Shown: positions 9,985 to 21,757 of the stretch, one piece after another
Numbering within the stretch: position 1 is the stretch's first letter
Layout: each line of letters begins with the position of its first letter
Assembly: GCA_050084985.1 (NCBI GenBank)
Contig: JBITNC010000001.1
Location: 102,672,001 to 102,736,000 of the forward strand
DNA length: 64,000 nucleotides
Source: Nageia nagi
Taxonomy: Eukaryota; Pinophyta
Direction: 5' to 3'
Made by a program: the position numbers and the translations under genes
Notes under the pieces: generated by a model
The model's database searches: none
What the model was told of the DNA's origin: nothing
Seen by the model: the letters and a program-made list of their open reading frames with translations, nothing else

Positions 9985-11640
9985 GTTAGAGGTGGGAGGC
10001 CTATCTAGAGCATCTAGGATTCTTCCTATAAAGGGAGATACATGAGTGCCAACTCTACTAGCAAAGACATATGATGAGTTGGTGGCAACATCACATGGGA
10101 GGAGAGTGTGAGGACTTTGCTATTGCTCCAAGTGTGGGCCTAGGAGCACATTCAGTAAGGGATATTGAATGGATTATCAGTGGTAGTCCATACATTATAT
10201 ATGATATGTGACATCCCACCTATGGCAAGAGTGGAGCTCCCCTATACATGAAAGTGGGAGCATGAATGAGAGATGCCATGGAGGTGCCCCAATGAGGGGC
10301 ACATAGATTGGTACAAAGTTATGCTAGAGGGGCTATGATCATAAGATGTGATATTCCATCCCTATAAAGGAGGACCCAAATGGGTAAATAAGGATGTGTA
10401 GTTGGCATTGGCATAATAAAATTGACTTATTAGGGGAAAAAATGTGTAATATGTTGAGATCTTTTGGTTTGATTAGGTGCATAGATAACATAAATTGGTC
10501 CAAGATGTTCCCCTAGACCCAATGCTATATGGAAAAGTAGATAAAGAGGACATGGTGAGGCCCAAACTAATATATATGGAGCCTAATGCAATGTTAGATA
10601 CTCCTATAGTTAGAGTAGTTGTAGATGATATGAGGACTACGATAACATATGAGGTATAGTGGGTCTCGTAGAGGGACTAGCTTCCAACTTGGATAGTGGT
10701 AGAGAGATAAGGGGTAGCACCTCTAGTTGATCCCTAGGTACCCAAGGGTGGGGTAGGCCCAGGAGAAGAGGAGGATAAGGCCATATAGGAGGCCAAGGAG
10801 GAGGTCAATGAGGGATATGAACCAAGCCAGGAGGGGACCAAGGAGGGGGTAGGATGAGGAGATTAGATTTTGAACCCTCGAGTAGAGATATCAAGAGATC
10901 TTATATCCAGGATCAATGACCTTCATAGATGAGAGGGTCACCCAATACCAAGTAAAGTAGGATGCTTTATAGGTGAAAATAGATAGTGTGTAGGCAAAAT
11001 TATCAATTAAGAAGAGAGCAAGGGTCATGAATGAGGGATTGGTAGACATATTATAGAGCTAGGTTAGGGTGGAGTAGGGGGCAAGGAATGTGGCTAAGAG
11101 TTAGGATAGTAAACTCTAGGGAGACATGCAAACCCTATTGGTGGTTTTTATGCCAATGAAGAGAGAGAGAAATATGTGTTGCAAGCATTGGAAAATGGTG
11201 ACATGGGCCTAGGGGAAAAGCCTACATGGCTAGTTAGAGTATGGGAGGTAATAGAGTTTGATACCTAGATCAAGGCTTAGATGATAGGGGTAATAATGGG
11301 ATTAGGGGAATTGACCCCTTTAGGATAGGTAGATATGTAATGATAGATGTGATATGCCCTCCATTATTCTGATAGGGCCATAATTAGGGCTCATGCATGA
11401 TAGAGATAGATAATTAAGGTCAACCTAATTCCAATGGATCTAGAGGCCTTAAGGATGACATCCCTCACCTAGAGCATGTTTAAGAGTATTTATTATAGCT
11501 AAAGGAGTGAGGGGAACTTGGTGCAAAAGGTATCACCACCTCAAAGGATGACCCTAGAGATGGTAGCAGTAATGGAGATAGAGATGATAGGGGAGGTAGG
11601 GACCAGCATCGGAGGGCATATGAGATAAGCTAGCTCACAG
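9985..11640 (+). pseudogene. Plant mobile domain (PMD, aminotransferase-like) gene, antisense within the gypsy element
   Basis: The plus strand reads, with frameshifts and stops at likely Trp codons, GDTxVPTLLAKTYDELVATS, then RTLLLLQVWAWEHI, then RCPNEGHIDWYKVMLEGL and PKLIYMEPNAMLDTPIVRVV, and ends in an acidic, low-complexity tail (VGPGEEEDKAI, NEGYEPSQEGTKEG) followed by coiled-coil-like text. LLLLQVWAWEHI is the hallmark of the PMD family (MAIN/MAIL1-like and transposon-borne relatives), whose host members act in gene silencing. The N-terminal half of the domain is not visible. Base composition is clearly richer in G than the flanks. The gene opposes pol and sits between integrase and 3' LTR, as the second PMD gene at 62384 also appears to do in its element. 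Confidence 0.75.
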
Positions 11641-14459
11641 GTCATGGGAAGATTTTTTAGATCTTCTTCATTAGTAGGAAAAATTAGAGCAATTGATGAG
11701 GCATCCAATTAGGGGCTCCAATTGAGGGAAAAGGGGAGACCAACACTCCCTTAGAATATGTAGGAGGCATGATGACCCCACACCCTAGGGGTGGAGTCAT
11801 AGGACCATACTATGTATTTTTGGCAACATAGTGCACATAAGATGTACATTTTTGAGATAGACATTTATATGGAATTTGCCATGGATTTTTGTATATTTTA
11901 TGGATGTATGCTATATGACATGATGGATGCATGGATTTTCTTTTTATGATATGTTATGAATGTGTATCGATGTATGAGGTACACTTATGTATGAGATAAT
12001 GTATGTGTTTATTGTGCATGATTAGAAATGAATGCAATGCAAAATTAATTCTAAATGCACACTTACGACACTTGGAATAAAATGAACTGGTATGCTTAAT
12101 CACATACTACATAAATGAACATGTATGCTTAAACACCAAAGATAATAAATCTTGATGATAAACATGAATGATCCTTGATAAAAGACAAAAAAATGATAAA
12201 AATAGTAAATAAGTCAAGGTAACAAGAATTGACACACCTAAAAGATAATAGAAATATCGATAATGTAAACAAGATAAGAACATGATAAACAAGATAATAA
12301 TATCACTAGAAAATCAAATAATGCCCATAATGATAATTAATCAAATGACAACAAATTACAAAAGATAGATACATAACAAAGATAAAAAGTAAAAACAACA
12401 CTTATTTACTAAAAGGATAAAATAAAGAATAACATGATTACTCAACAAAGAATGTGCACCTAATCAATTGAAAATAACAACAAACCAACATATAAAATGT
12501 TAATAAAACAATCCAAGATTCTATCAAAATTTTACCATGATAGCACACAAAATGAGGTACATGACTTGTTCCTATGACCACCCCCAAGTAATCTATTTAT
12601 GCCCACTATAATAAACATAAACAAGAACCATACTAGGATGCTTCTAGGATGTAGCCAAATTTGACCAAAATAAGACTAACACAAAATTAACACTTTTGAA
12701 GAAGTGAAAAATTATGAACTTTGATGGATAATAACCAATAATTATGCTAATAATTTGATGAAGTAACTTGAAAATATGGTAGATATTAATATGATCTAAA
12801 AGCAAGATCAAATGATTCAAAAAATGGAAGTCATTTGGCCTATTTTCAAAATCAAAACAGAAGGCTACTTGGCCTAAGGTGACAACCCTTTAGTGCTCAC
12901 TGAAAGTGCACTATTATGAGTACCCTAACAAATGGCTTATGAAAATTAACCAAATGATGGAGTTAGGATACAAAATATGACATGTTGATTGAATTTAGAT
13001 CAATGATGGATTAGAAATTGATGGATTGAAAAATGAATGCAATTTGCTATATGTAAAATTGTGAAACTAGAGCCAACATTTTTAGGGTGCCCAATTTTGG
13101 GACCTTTTTCCCTAAACCAAAATGGACTAAGATATGGTTATGAGTCAAATAAAAATGGTATGACATGATATGATATGACCTAATGAGGCATTATATGAAT
13201 AATTTAGAAGTTGGGACCATAAGATTATGCAAATTGGTATGCTAGGATGACTGTGTGCCTCGATATGAAGGGCCAACTTCGAACCTAAATCAAGGGCTAA
13301 GATGGGATTAAAAGTAGATGAAATTAAATATCTAAAATATACTTGTATCAACATGAAGCTAATGAAATAAATTTCTTATCAAATCATCATGGTTGCACTA
13401 GTTATTGAAATTTAAATGAAACACAAGTTTGATAAAATAGCAAAAGATAAAAACATGAAAAAATTGAATTGCATGTGAAAAAAGAATAAAAAAACTAGAA
13501 ACATGATACCAAAATAAACATAAAAGAGATACATAATGATCAAATAAATCAAATAAGGACCAACATCCATAAAATGGTGAAGAAAAATAATGCGACATTG
13601 ATGCTGGTTCATCCATGTCACAAGTCATGATAATTTTGTATGGTATTTCTCTTAGAAACCATGATAGTCTATAGCCTATGATCAATCACAAGGGAATGAT
13701 GTTCAAGAAACTTGATATTTTGACTAAGACCCAAGTCATTATGTCATCACTAGGATATCATAGATCATTTATTATGATAAGTAACATAAATGGACATGCA
13801 AAAATATTAGGGATGGGATATTTGCATGAATAGGATACAAAGGACCTGACAAAAAAATAAGACAAACAAATATAACACACATGAAAGCAAGATAAAACAC
13901 CAAAAAGAACAATAACTTGGTCTACATAAGTTATTTTGGGATTGAATTTCACTCATGTCTAGGATTTTGCTTGCTTCATTATGGAACAAAGATAATGTCT
14001 AACAATCCTAAACCAAATGAGGACCAAGAGTGGTGAAAACTAAATGATAACTACAAGATGATTAAAAATGAAATAAAATATATAATGATACCAAGATCGA
14101 CATGTGATAGGGAGATGAGTGAATGGTGGTCTCTGTCCATCCAAAAAAGGTAGGATGACACTAAAAATGGAGGGCCAACTCAGTATCAAATCTTAATGAC
14201 ATGATAAAAAATATAATAAAGTGGTGAAATGAGGAAAATGTGGTACACACATATTCCCAAGGGAATGATTGCGCATAAGATACCCCTTTCCACTTAGTGT
14301 AGGATAAGCGAGCGACTAGAGAAAGATGACATGCTACAAAAAATAAAGCAAAGATGGTAAAATTATATGCAAGCTCAAATGAACTAAACCAAAAATCAAG
14401 TATGAATGAATTAAGACAATCAAGAAAAAAAGACTAAGCATATAATGGATGAATATGGA
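11641..14459. other. AT-rich interior of the gypsy element, no gene recognised
   Basis: Long A-rich and GATAA-rich sequence between the PMD gene and integrase. The text at 11810-12010, rich in TGTATGTATGAT-like words, could be the 3' UTR of the PMD gene. Frames of 60-95 codons at 13145-13989 on the minus strand are hydrophobic and show no domain. An extra insertion may be hidden here, but I see no boundaries. Confidence 0.35.
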
Positions 14460-15784
14460 TGGTGTTAATAGGCTCTAACTCTTCCCATCCCTTTAAATAT
14501 GCCAAATGGTAGGTGTCTATACCAAATTTATTCTTAACTATATAAGGCTCTAGTCAATTCAGTGCAAACTTGTCATGAAGAGGCCTTTCAAGGTGTGACT
14601 ATTGCTGATTCTCTTTAAATACCAATTCACCAACCTCAAATTCCCTAGGTCTAACCTTTTTGTTATATACATGCTTTAACCATTCTTGATAGACTTTATG
14701 ATATTGAATGTCATTGACACATATCTCAACAACAAGAGTAAGTTGATCTAAATGGGTTGTATGACATCCCCATTTGGAATGAGACCTTGGATATAAACTC
14801 TCAAATGTGGAATATCTAATTCAAGTGGCATGACTAATTCAATGCCATAAACTAGTGAAAAGGGAGTGGCCATTATAGGCATCTTAATACTGGTGCAATA
14901 GGCCCATAATGCATAGGGGAGACACTCATGCTAATTTCGATGGTTATCATTGAACATCTTCTTCAATATCATGAAAATGATTTTGTTGTATGCTTCTACC
15001 TAACCATTACCCTAGGAATAATATGATGTGGAAAGAAATGTTGAATGTTGTAATCATTACATAATGCTCTCACATGATGATTCTTGAAACATAACCAATT
15101 ATTAGTTATGATCTTATGCAGGATGCCAAACCTACAAATAATATGAGTATTAATGAAGTTAGTAATCTTAGTACCTATGGTGGACACAAGTGGTTTAGAT
15201 TCAACCCACTCAGTGAAATACTTGATCATGATTATGATGAATTTATGGCCACCTAAAGAGGGAGGTACAAACTTCCCTATGAGATTAAAGCCCCACTATG
15301 CAAAAGGCCAAATAGAATGGATATGGTTAAGTGTTTGAGTTGGTAGATGTTACAAATGAGAATGTTCCTAACACTTAACACACTTTTTGACATATTCATG
15401 ATAGTCTCATTCCATGGTAGGCCAATAGTATCCCATCCTAAGGATGCATTTGGTAGTAACAATTCCATTAAAATGCCCACCATATATGTAATCATTATAA
15501 GTTTGAATAGACATATCTTGATTAAAGATGTCTAAGCAATGTAGGAGGACTCCATCATATGACCATTTATAGACAACATCTCCTAATATGGCATAATGGG
15601 AATCCTTTTGTTTAAACATCCATTTTTTGCCTACTAATAAGTTAGGAGGTGTGACATTCCACTTCAGATACTCATGCAATTGGTTGTACCATAGGTCATG
15701 TGGTTCAATAGTGATCTCGTTAACTGATGCTAAAGGTAGATCCTGAGGTAACAATGCTTTAAGGGTAAATTCCTTCAAAGTCAC
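14460..15784 (-). pseudogene. Integrase region of the 13.2-kb gypsy element
   Basis: The minus strand reads, in order: an H2C2-type zinc-binding N-terminus (about 15784-15407, containing LLHCLDIFNQDMSIQTYNDY and ILRMGYYWPTM); the catalytic core (YFTEWVESKPL, TNFINTHIICRFGILHKIIT, ALCNDYNIQHFF; 15229-14996); then the C-terminal part ATPFSLVYGIELVMPLELDI, VYNKKVRPREFEVGELVFK and YIVKNKFGIDTYHLAYLKGW down to about 14460. Integrase inserts the cDNA copy into the genome. The first catalytic Asp of the expected DYFTKW box is replaced (IKYFTEW), and stops and frameshifts occur. The C-terminus is of the GPYVV-like type; no chromodomain is visible. Confidence 0.9.
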
Positions 15785-15924
15785 TATCTACACATGCTGA
15801 ATGTGTCGATGAAGATTGGGAGGGATAAGTGAACCTAAAGATGCCATGGTGTTGGTAAACCTATTAAATGATTGGAAGGTTATATTAATTTTATAATATT
15901 TGAATCATTTCAATAATCTCAATG

Positions 15925-17773
15925 CCATATATCAATAAGTATTTAGAAGCTCATTGTGACATTGATAGGTGCCCATAATCTAATTGATAATTAACTTAGA
16001 GTCTCCATAAATGAGTACTTTTTTGAATTTTAACTCGATGGCTATCTTAATTCATAAGATAAATACCTAATATTCTACATTATTGTTAATGCATGGGAAG
16101 TCAAGTTTGAAAGAATATGGGATAGGGACCCCCTAGAGAGTGAATAAGACAAATCTAGCCCCTCCCCTTTGTTCACATCTCAAACTATCAAAGTACATAG
16201 TAATATCATAATCCTCTTAAGTATCTAGTACTTCTTCAATGGTCACCTCTGCCAACTTATATGCTATGACTTGACCTTTGATCAACTTCTAGCTGATAAA
16301 TACTAAGTCAAACTCTAAAAGAAACATGATCCACTTGGTATTCCATGTATTTTGGTACACCTTGCTCATCATATACTTCAATGGATTAGCTCTAGAAATC
16401 ACATAAGTAGTGTGATTTAACATGTAATGACTAATTTTCTTAGAAGTGAATATGATTGGAAGGAAAACTTTCTCAATGTAAACATACATAAGCTCATAAT
16501 CCATAAGCATGCAACTAAGGTAATAGATAACTTACTTATTTCCCTATTCATTCTTTTGGGTTAAAATGAATCCTTATATGAAATTAGTAGCTAAAATATG
16601 TAAATGGGAGGGGACATTATCATTAGGAGGAATAAGAACTAGGGGATTGAGTAGATATTGCTTGATGTCATTAAAAACTCATTGATAACTCTTATGCCAA
16701 TCAAATTGTACACCTTCTTAAGTAGCTCATTAAATGGCCTGTACTTGTGTAACAATTGAGCTATGAATCTCCTGATGGTCTAAATCCTACCCTAAAGTCT
16801 TCTTAAGGTTTTGACATTGTGAGGTGGAGGCATGCTAGTGATGGTAGACACTCTTAGGATAAACCTCTATACCTCTTTTATAAATGATTAACCTTAGGAT
16901 TTTTCCTGATGTAATACCAAAAACACATTTTTTAGGATTTAATCTGACATTGTGTTTAAGCAATCTCTTGAAGACTTTCTCTAACACTTCCTAATGTTGG
17001 TCTCTAATTTTGTATTTGGCCAATAAATTATCTACATAGTCCTCCATAATATCATGCATCATATCATGGAACACATTAGTTATAGCATGTTGGTATATGG
17101 CACAAACATTCTTAAGTCCAAACAGCATGACCTTGTAACATAAGGTCCCTCATGGTGTAGTGAATGTTGTCTTGTGTTGATCCTAGAGGGTAATCCAAAT
17201 CAAATTGTAGCTAGAGAAACCATACATAGGTGAAAACATATCATATCCTACTATGTTTTTGACCAAAGTGTTGATATTGGGCAATGGGAAATCATCCTTA
17301 GGAAAAGTCACATTGAGATCTCTAAAATCCATGTAGACCCTAATATAGCAGTTAGGATTATCGATGGGAACCATGTTAGATTTACACTAAGGGTAATATA
17401 TAGAGCTAATAAAATTTGCATATAAAAGCTTATGAATTTCATCCTATATTTGAAGTGACTATGATAGATTGACCTTTCTAGGCTTTTTCTTGACTAGGTT
17501 GGCATCTAGATGAGTGATAATATTATGGACTATGACAATATGACCCATGCAAATCATATCCTTATAACCAAAGGTAAAGACCTTTGTATATGTTTTTATT
17601 ATTATCATGGATTTAGCCCTTTTTGCTTCATATAATACATCCCTCAAGTAGACTATCTTTGGATCTGCATGGTCCTCACTAATATTTACTTCAATTGAAT
17701 TTCCTAAGTGCATGTGGGATCCATCCTCTAGATACTTAAAGATTAGAAGGTATGCATAATCATATTTTTCCAA
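15925..17773 (-). pseudogene. Reverse transcriptase and RNase H of the 13.2-kb gypsy element
   Basis: Minus-strand motifs in order: VFTFGYKDMICM and KKKPRKVNLS upstream of RT (17773-17459); IRVYMDFRDLNVTFPKDDFP then LPNINTLVKN (17374-17240); the catalytic loop reads YVDN (about 17020-17050) where YVDD is expected, so the second Asp is lost; RT-RNase H connection with SKKISHYMLNHTTYVISRAN (16440-16380); then RNase H with YFDSLRCEQRGGARFVLF, IPYSFKLDFPCINNNVEY and YGDSKLIINQIMGTY (about 16240-15930). These enzymes copy the element RNA and degrade it. The sequence is riddled with stops but nearly colinear with a plant gypsy pol. Confidence 0.9.
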
Positions 17774-19179
17774 ACTATTAATGAAAGAAGTTAGGATTGA
17801 TGATTAAAATTCATTAAGGTAATAAATATAAAGAGATGCATCACTCAAAATAAGACAAGGATATGACAAATGAGAAGAGGAATTCATGAACAAAGGACTA
17901 ATATAATTATGTGAGTTACAATCCAAGAGAGGGATGAAAGGCTAAAAAATCATCAAGGAAAACCATTGAAATATCAAAGGCTATGTCACATGATAGTTCA
18001 TTGAAGAAATCATTCAATATGGAACACTCTAAAGCAAGAGGTGTAGATGGATTGAAATACAAATTGATATGATGCTCATTATTGTGTGACACCTTCCCTT
18101 TTAGAATATTAATATGTGAAAATTATTATTCTATAATTTTAATCTTTGGGCCATGATACACTTTACCACATTTATCTTAGTTAGATTGAAAAGGAATAGA
18201 AAAAGCATGAACTTGCCCTTACTGAAATTTTCTTAGGTCATATCCCTACCATTTCCATTTAGCAAAGAGTTTATGCAATAGTTTAGGACATGATAGATAT
18301 TCTATTTTAGTATAAAATTTCTCCTTAAGATGATGCTCAAGGGGAATGTACTGGGGTATTTTTATACCCACATAATCAAAGAAATATTAGTTAGTACATG
18401 ATTCTAATGGGATGATAGAGCCTAGAGCAAGTGATGATTCATGAGGTCTCCCCAATTCTCTTATAGAGGGAATATGAAAAAGAAAATCATTTATAAGATA
18501 ATCCCTCTTTTTAATACATTCATACTTGATAAGATAATATGGAGGTAAAACTATAAGGTTGAAAAGCTATTAGCTAAGAGGATTAGGACCAACCAAAGAG
18601 GAAGAGGGCTCATCTTCTTGTGGTGAGTCAGATATAAGATATGATGAAGATAAATGGAATTGATCAGGTGGAGGCACTCAATGATAAAATGGATGATCAT
18701 TTCCATAGATGGGAAAGGATGAGTTTTGATGACTCAAATAATTATGTATAGAATCCTCAAGGGATTTACCATCATGATGTATAAAGGGATCGACATTGAT
18801 GGAGATGAAGAAGATGGCTACAAATAAGAAGCTGACATTAAGAAGATGGCTACAAAGAAGAAGCTAACTAAGCTAACAAAGGAGTTAAGGATGGAGGTTC
18901 TTATGAACATGGTTTCATAAGATTATGATGATCATTCACAAGAATGGTGATAGGAAAAAGATTCCCACATGGAATTTAAGAGGACTTAAGAGAAAAATCA
19001 AAGTTGTAGTGACTAAAGGGGTCTAGATTGGTTATAATGCAATTGACTATTTTGTTATATAAGTATTTCAAACATCAATATAAAGTAGATGGAATTGACT
19101 CCATGTCCTTTATCCATGGTCAATCCAAAAGAAAATTATATTGCATATCACCTTTAACCATGTGATAAGTAGTTGCTAT
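17774..19179 (-). pseudogene. Degraded protease-to-RT linker of the gypsy element
   Basis: Between protease and RT the minus-strand text is heavily broken. Near 19130-19050 an out-of-frame stretch reads WPWIKDMESIPSTLYQCLKY, which matches the GRPWIHxxxAVPSTLHQxLK motif that follows protease in this gypsy type. Other parts show only runs of coding-like sequence. The plus-strand direct repeat AAGAAGATGGCTACAAA (18809 and 18841 region) is a short local duplication. Confidence 0.55.
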
Positions 19180-19377
19180 TTATCTAACTCCTACCATGAT
19201 TAGAAGAATTACTATGCCCATGGTTGTAGATAAAGTGTTATTGAAGGCCCTAATAGTAAGTGTAGGAGCATTCAAAAATTTGATAAGAACCTTAAGTATA
19301 TCAAGGGATACTAAAGATATAACATTGATTGTGAACCCATTATCTACCAATACTCTTTGAATGATGACAATCCACAT
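19180..19377 (-). pseudogene. Aspartic protease of the 13.2-kb gypsy element
   Basis: The minus strand reads VLVDNGFTINVISLVSLDIL, matching the plant gypsy protease motif VLVDxGSxLNVxxLxTLxxL with the catalytic Asp kept (DNG), followed by LTIRAFNNTLSTTMGIVILL. Protease matures the Gag-Pol polyprotein. Only about 60 bp separate it from the truncated 5' LTR, whereas a whole gag gene and primer site should lie there, so a deletion has removed them. Confidence 0.8.
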
Positions 19378-19436
19378 AAGCTATAATGTACAAAGTAGGG
19401 TTCTTTGGCTTATTCTAGTGAGGATATTGAATTTCA

Positions 19437-19817
19437 TGGAGGTTCAAAACTTGATGTAACCCTTTGAAGTTGATGTCACAAATTCATATGCATGTGTAGT
19501 CAAGTAAAATAATCATAGAGATCATGAAAAATTATGTCAAGAAAGAAGAATTTCTAAAAAGTGAGCCCATATTACCTTTTATAAACCTCAATCAAGATTG
19601 TCCAGATGATTATGTGACTTGCAAGATTGTTTGGGTGATTGACAAGTCATTCAAGTGACTAAAACTAAAATGTTATAAATAAATAAAAGGCTAAGATGAA
19701 GTTAATGAAGTGCTGCACAACATGTTAGAAAGACATGATATTATATGATATGATAAATTCCATAAATATTAGTATAACCCTATCAACAATGTAAAATATG
19801 ATTTTAGTATGTTTACA
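19437..19817 (-). repeat. Truncated 5' LTR of the 13.2-kb gypsy element
   Basis: About 381 bp colinear with 7289-7675, from ATGGAGGTTCAAAACTTGAT to GTATGTTTACA. The matching 3' LTR extends a further 680 bp, so this copy lacks its inner two-thirds. The break coincides with loss of primer site and gag. Confidence 0.75.
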
Positions 19818-20794
19818 ACAATAATGTGCTAGAAGAACACAAAAAATTCAATAGGGAATCCATCTAGGTTCAAAGAATTATTTTTTCCCATATCTTTGAT
19901 CGTAGCTTCCACTTCCATAATAGAAAAAGTTTTGGTGAAGGCTCTATTTTTCTTTTTTGTGATAAGGTGTGGGATGTGGTCTAGAAGATCATCCATTATT
20001 TGTTCAGATACATCTTCCTCAAGAGACATTAGTTATTTAAAAAATTTGACCCTAATTGATTTAATTTCATTAAGGTCCTAACAGAAGGAGCCATCCTCTC
20101 TTTGAATTTATTCTATTTTGTTTGGTACTCAATGTTTAAAAGTTGTTAATTTAAAGAAGTATGTGTTCCTATCCCCATTCATCATCTAGTACACCTATGA
20201 TTTTTGGAAGAAGTATGCCTCCTCTTTGGCTAGGATCATGTGGTATTCATACAAATTTTCTTTTTCCATTTGCATCATTTCAAGGGCTCCCCCACTTGTA
20301 ATTATTTTATCATCCATATCTATTAATTCAGCCTATATATTTTCTTTCCAGGTATGAACAACTCCAAATAATTCCTTGTTCCAAATTTTAATATTTTATT
20401 TAACATACTAGTGTTTTTTTTGTGAGAATGAACATTTTGAATCCATGAACAATGGTATTCCACCATTGTTTGACCTTAGAATCCAAATTTGTATGACTCA
20501 ACCACATGATTTAAAACCTAAAAGGATTATTTCTTAATCTCTTAGCATTACCTAGGGATAAATGGAGGGGATTATGGTCTAATCCAATCCATGGGAATGA
20601 CTTCAAAAAAGCATCTAGAAATGTTTGTATTAAAGATTCATAAATGAGGATTCTATCTAATCTACATAGAAGCCATACCTTTTTTTTAGTTTATCCATGT
20701 ATCTTTGTTACCATGAAGGTCTAGGTACATCATATTTGTGTCATTGATGAAGTTGCATAGATCTCTTATTGATTCTAATTAAGCATTATCAAAG

Positions 20795-21292
20795 TGTTGG
20801 AATGTATAGTGCATTATTGTAAAGGATATGTAATAATATTCTATGTAAGTTCACTAATACTTAAGGGTATCATTTTATACCTTAAGTATTTATGTGAATA
20901 TGATAATGTGACTTGTCCTACACTCCATGTCATGAGCATGCCCCTTGGGTAAAAGGATGTGCATGTCATGCTTTTGTACATTGGATAAAAGGGTGATCCA
21001 AAGAGGGATTTTGGCCTATAAATAGAAGGCTCCATCTTTGTGATCACACACCAATTTGTGGAGTGAAGTTATGCTATAGGATAGTGTTTAGGAGAAAAGA
21101 GTAAGATGATTGTAAGAGTTCATATTTGTTAAGGAGAGAGATCTATTTAGTGATGTACTCCTAGTTGGAGGAATCGCTTACATCTTGGATTATCTTTGTG
21201 AGATTGATTTTTGAGTTTGTTAGATGTGTATTGTGAGCTTTCATGTGATCTTGGGAGTTTAAAGTTGTTCTTGTTATAGTTTTATTCTCTCA
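20795..21292 (+). mobile_element. Solo LTR, 498 bp, with TATA box and 5-bp target duplication
   Basis: Begins TGTTGGAATG and ends ATTCTCTCA, flanked by exact CAAAG copies (20790-20794 and 21293-21297). A canonical TATAAATAG at 21017-21024 lies about 220 bp in, giving plus orientation. The TGTTGGAA start and size are typical of Copia LTRs, but family assignment is inference. It sits inside the LINE A endonuclease. Confidence 0.85.
21017..21024 (+). promoter_or_regulatory. TATA box of the solo LTR
   Basis: TATAAATA in a local GC-richer context, about 220 bp from the LTR start, where the U3/R promoter is expected. Confidence 0.6.
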
Positions 21293-21757
21293 CAAAGGGC
21301 CCTCCCAACTTATTTGAAGAATATCTAGGGATATTAAAGTTTCATGTAACCATCCATTTTTCCCATAATTTCATTTTTATGATCTATTTGATTTATTTCC
21401 AAAGGGTCTTCCTTATACAAAGGGTATTGGGAGTATAGACAACTAGAACATGCAAGATAATTTTCTCATTGAGATCTTCCAAAGTTATGTATAGAATATT
21501 TTTAGTTTCAAATTTTTTTCCATCAAACTTTTTAGGATCCCATAAATCTATAATCCCTCCTAATTTCCCTAGAGTTGGGACTTCCTCCATACTAGCATAT
21601 TTCCAAACAAGATTCTTAATCTAGGTTTATTTTCTTACTTAACTTTTGTTTCTTACAACAACAAAATGTCAAGCTTCCATAGTCTATGATTATCCCATAG
21701 AAGCCTATAGTGAGTGAGGGAATTAATCCCTTGCACATTACAAGAGACCATTATAAT

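Larger units (their letters stand above)
6606..19817 (-). mobile_element. Ty3/gypsy retrotransposon (13.2 kb) inserted in LINE A RT
   Basis: Two homologous LTR segments (7289-7675 and 19437-19817) bound a minus-strand interior whose domain order is protease, reverse transcriptase, RNase H, integrase. That order is diagnostic of Ty3/gypsy, not Copia. The LTRs end in TGTAAAC when read on the minus strand. The flanking target copies are not identical (AAGAT at 6601-6605 against ACAAT at 19818-19822), so the left boundary is approximate. Gag and the 3' half of the 5' LTR are missing. Between integrase and 3' LTR lie about 6.8 kb that include a PPR fragment and an antisense PMD gene. Both sides outside the element are LINE A RT. 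Confidence 0.85.
19818..21757 (-). pseudogene. LINE A ORF2, 5' part: endonuclease and start of reverse transcriptase
   Basis: Minus-strand reading: IMVSCNVQGINSLTHYRLLW and LDILLLQETKVK (about 21757-21650) are the start of an L1-type AP endonuclease. GGIIDLWDPKKFDGKKF (21570-21500) and VVYTPNT follow. After the solo LTR comes MMYLDLHGNKDTWIN with LDRIL and GLDHNPLHL (about 20740-20560), the endonuclease C-terminal motifs (the canonical SDH reads LDH). Next is the RT N-terminus ITKKKNRAFTKTFSIMEVEA and SLNLDGFPIEFF (20029-19830). The frame breaks off exactly at the gypsy LTR and resumes at 6605. Endonuclease nicks the target DNA in this family. Several stops are present. Confidence 0.9.

Noticed and set aside
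13145-13989. Cluster of minus-strand ORFs in the gypsy interior
   Set aside because: Overlapping frames of low-complexity Phe/Tyr/Ser text; no domain. Might be checked as an env-like region, but no signal or fusion motifs are visible.
20841-21047. 68-codon minus-strand ORF
   Set aside because: It lies wholly inside the solo LTR and runs against its TATA box; it is a chance frame.
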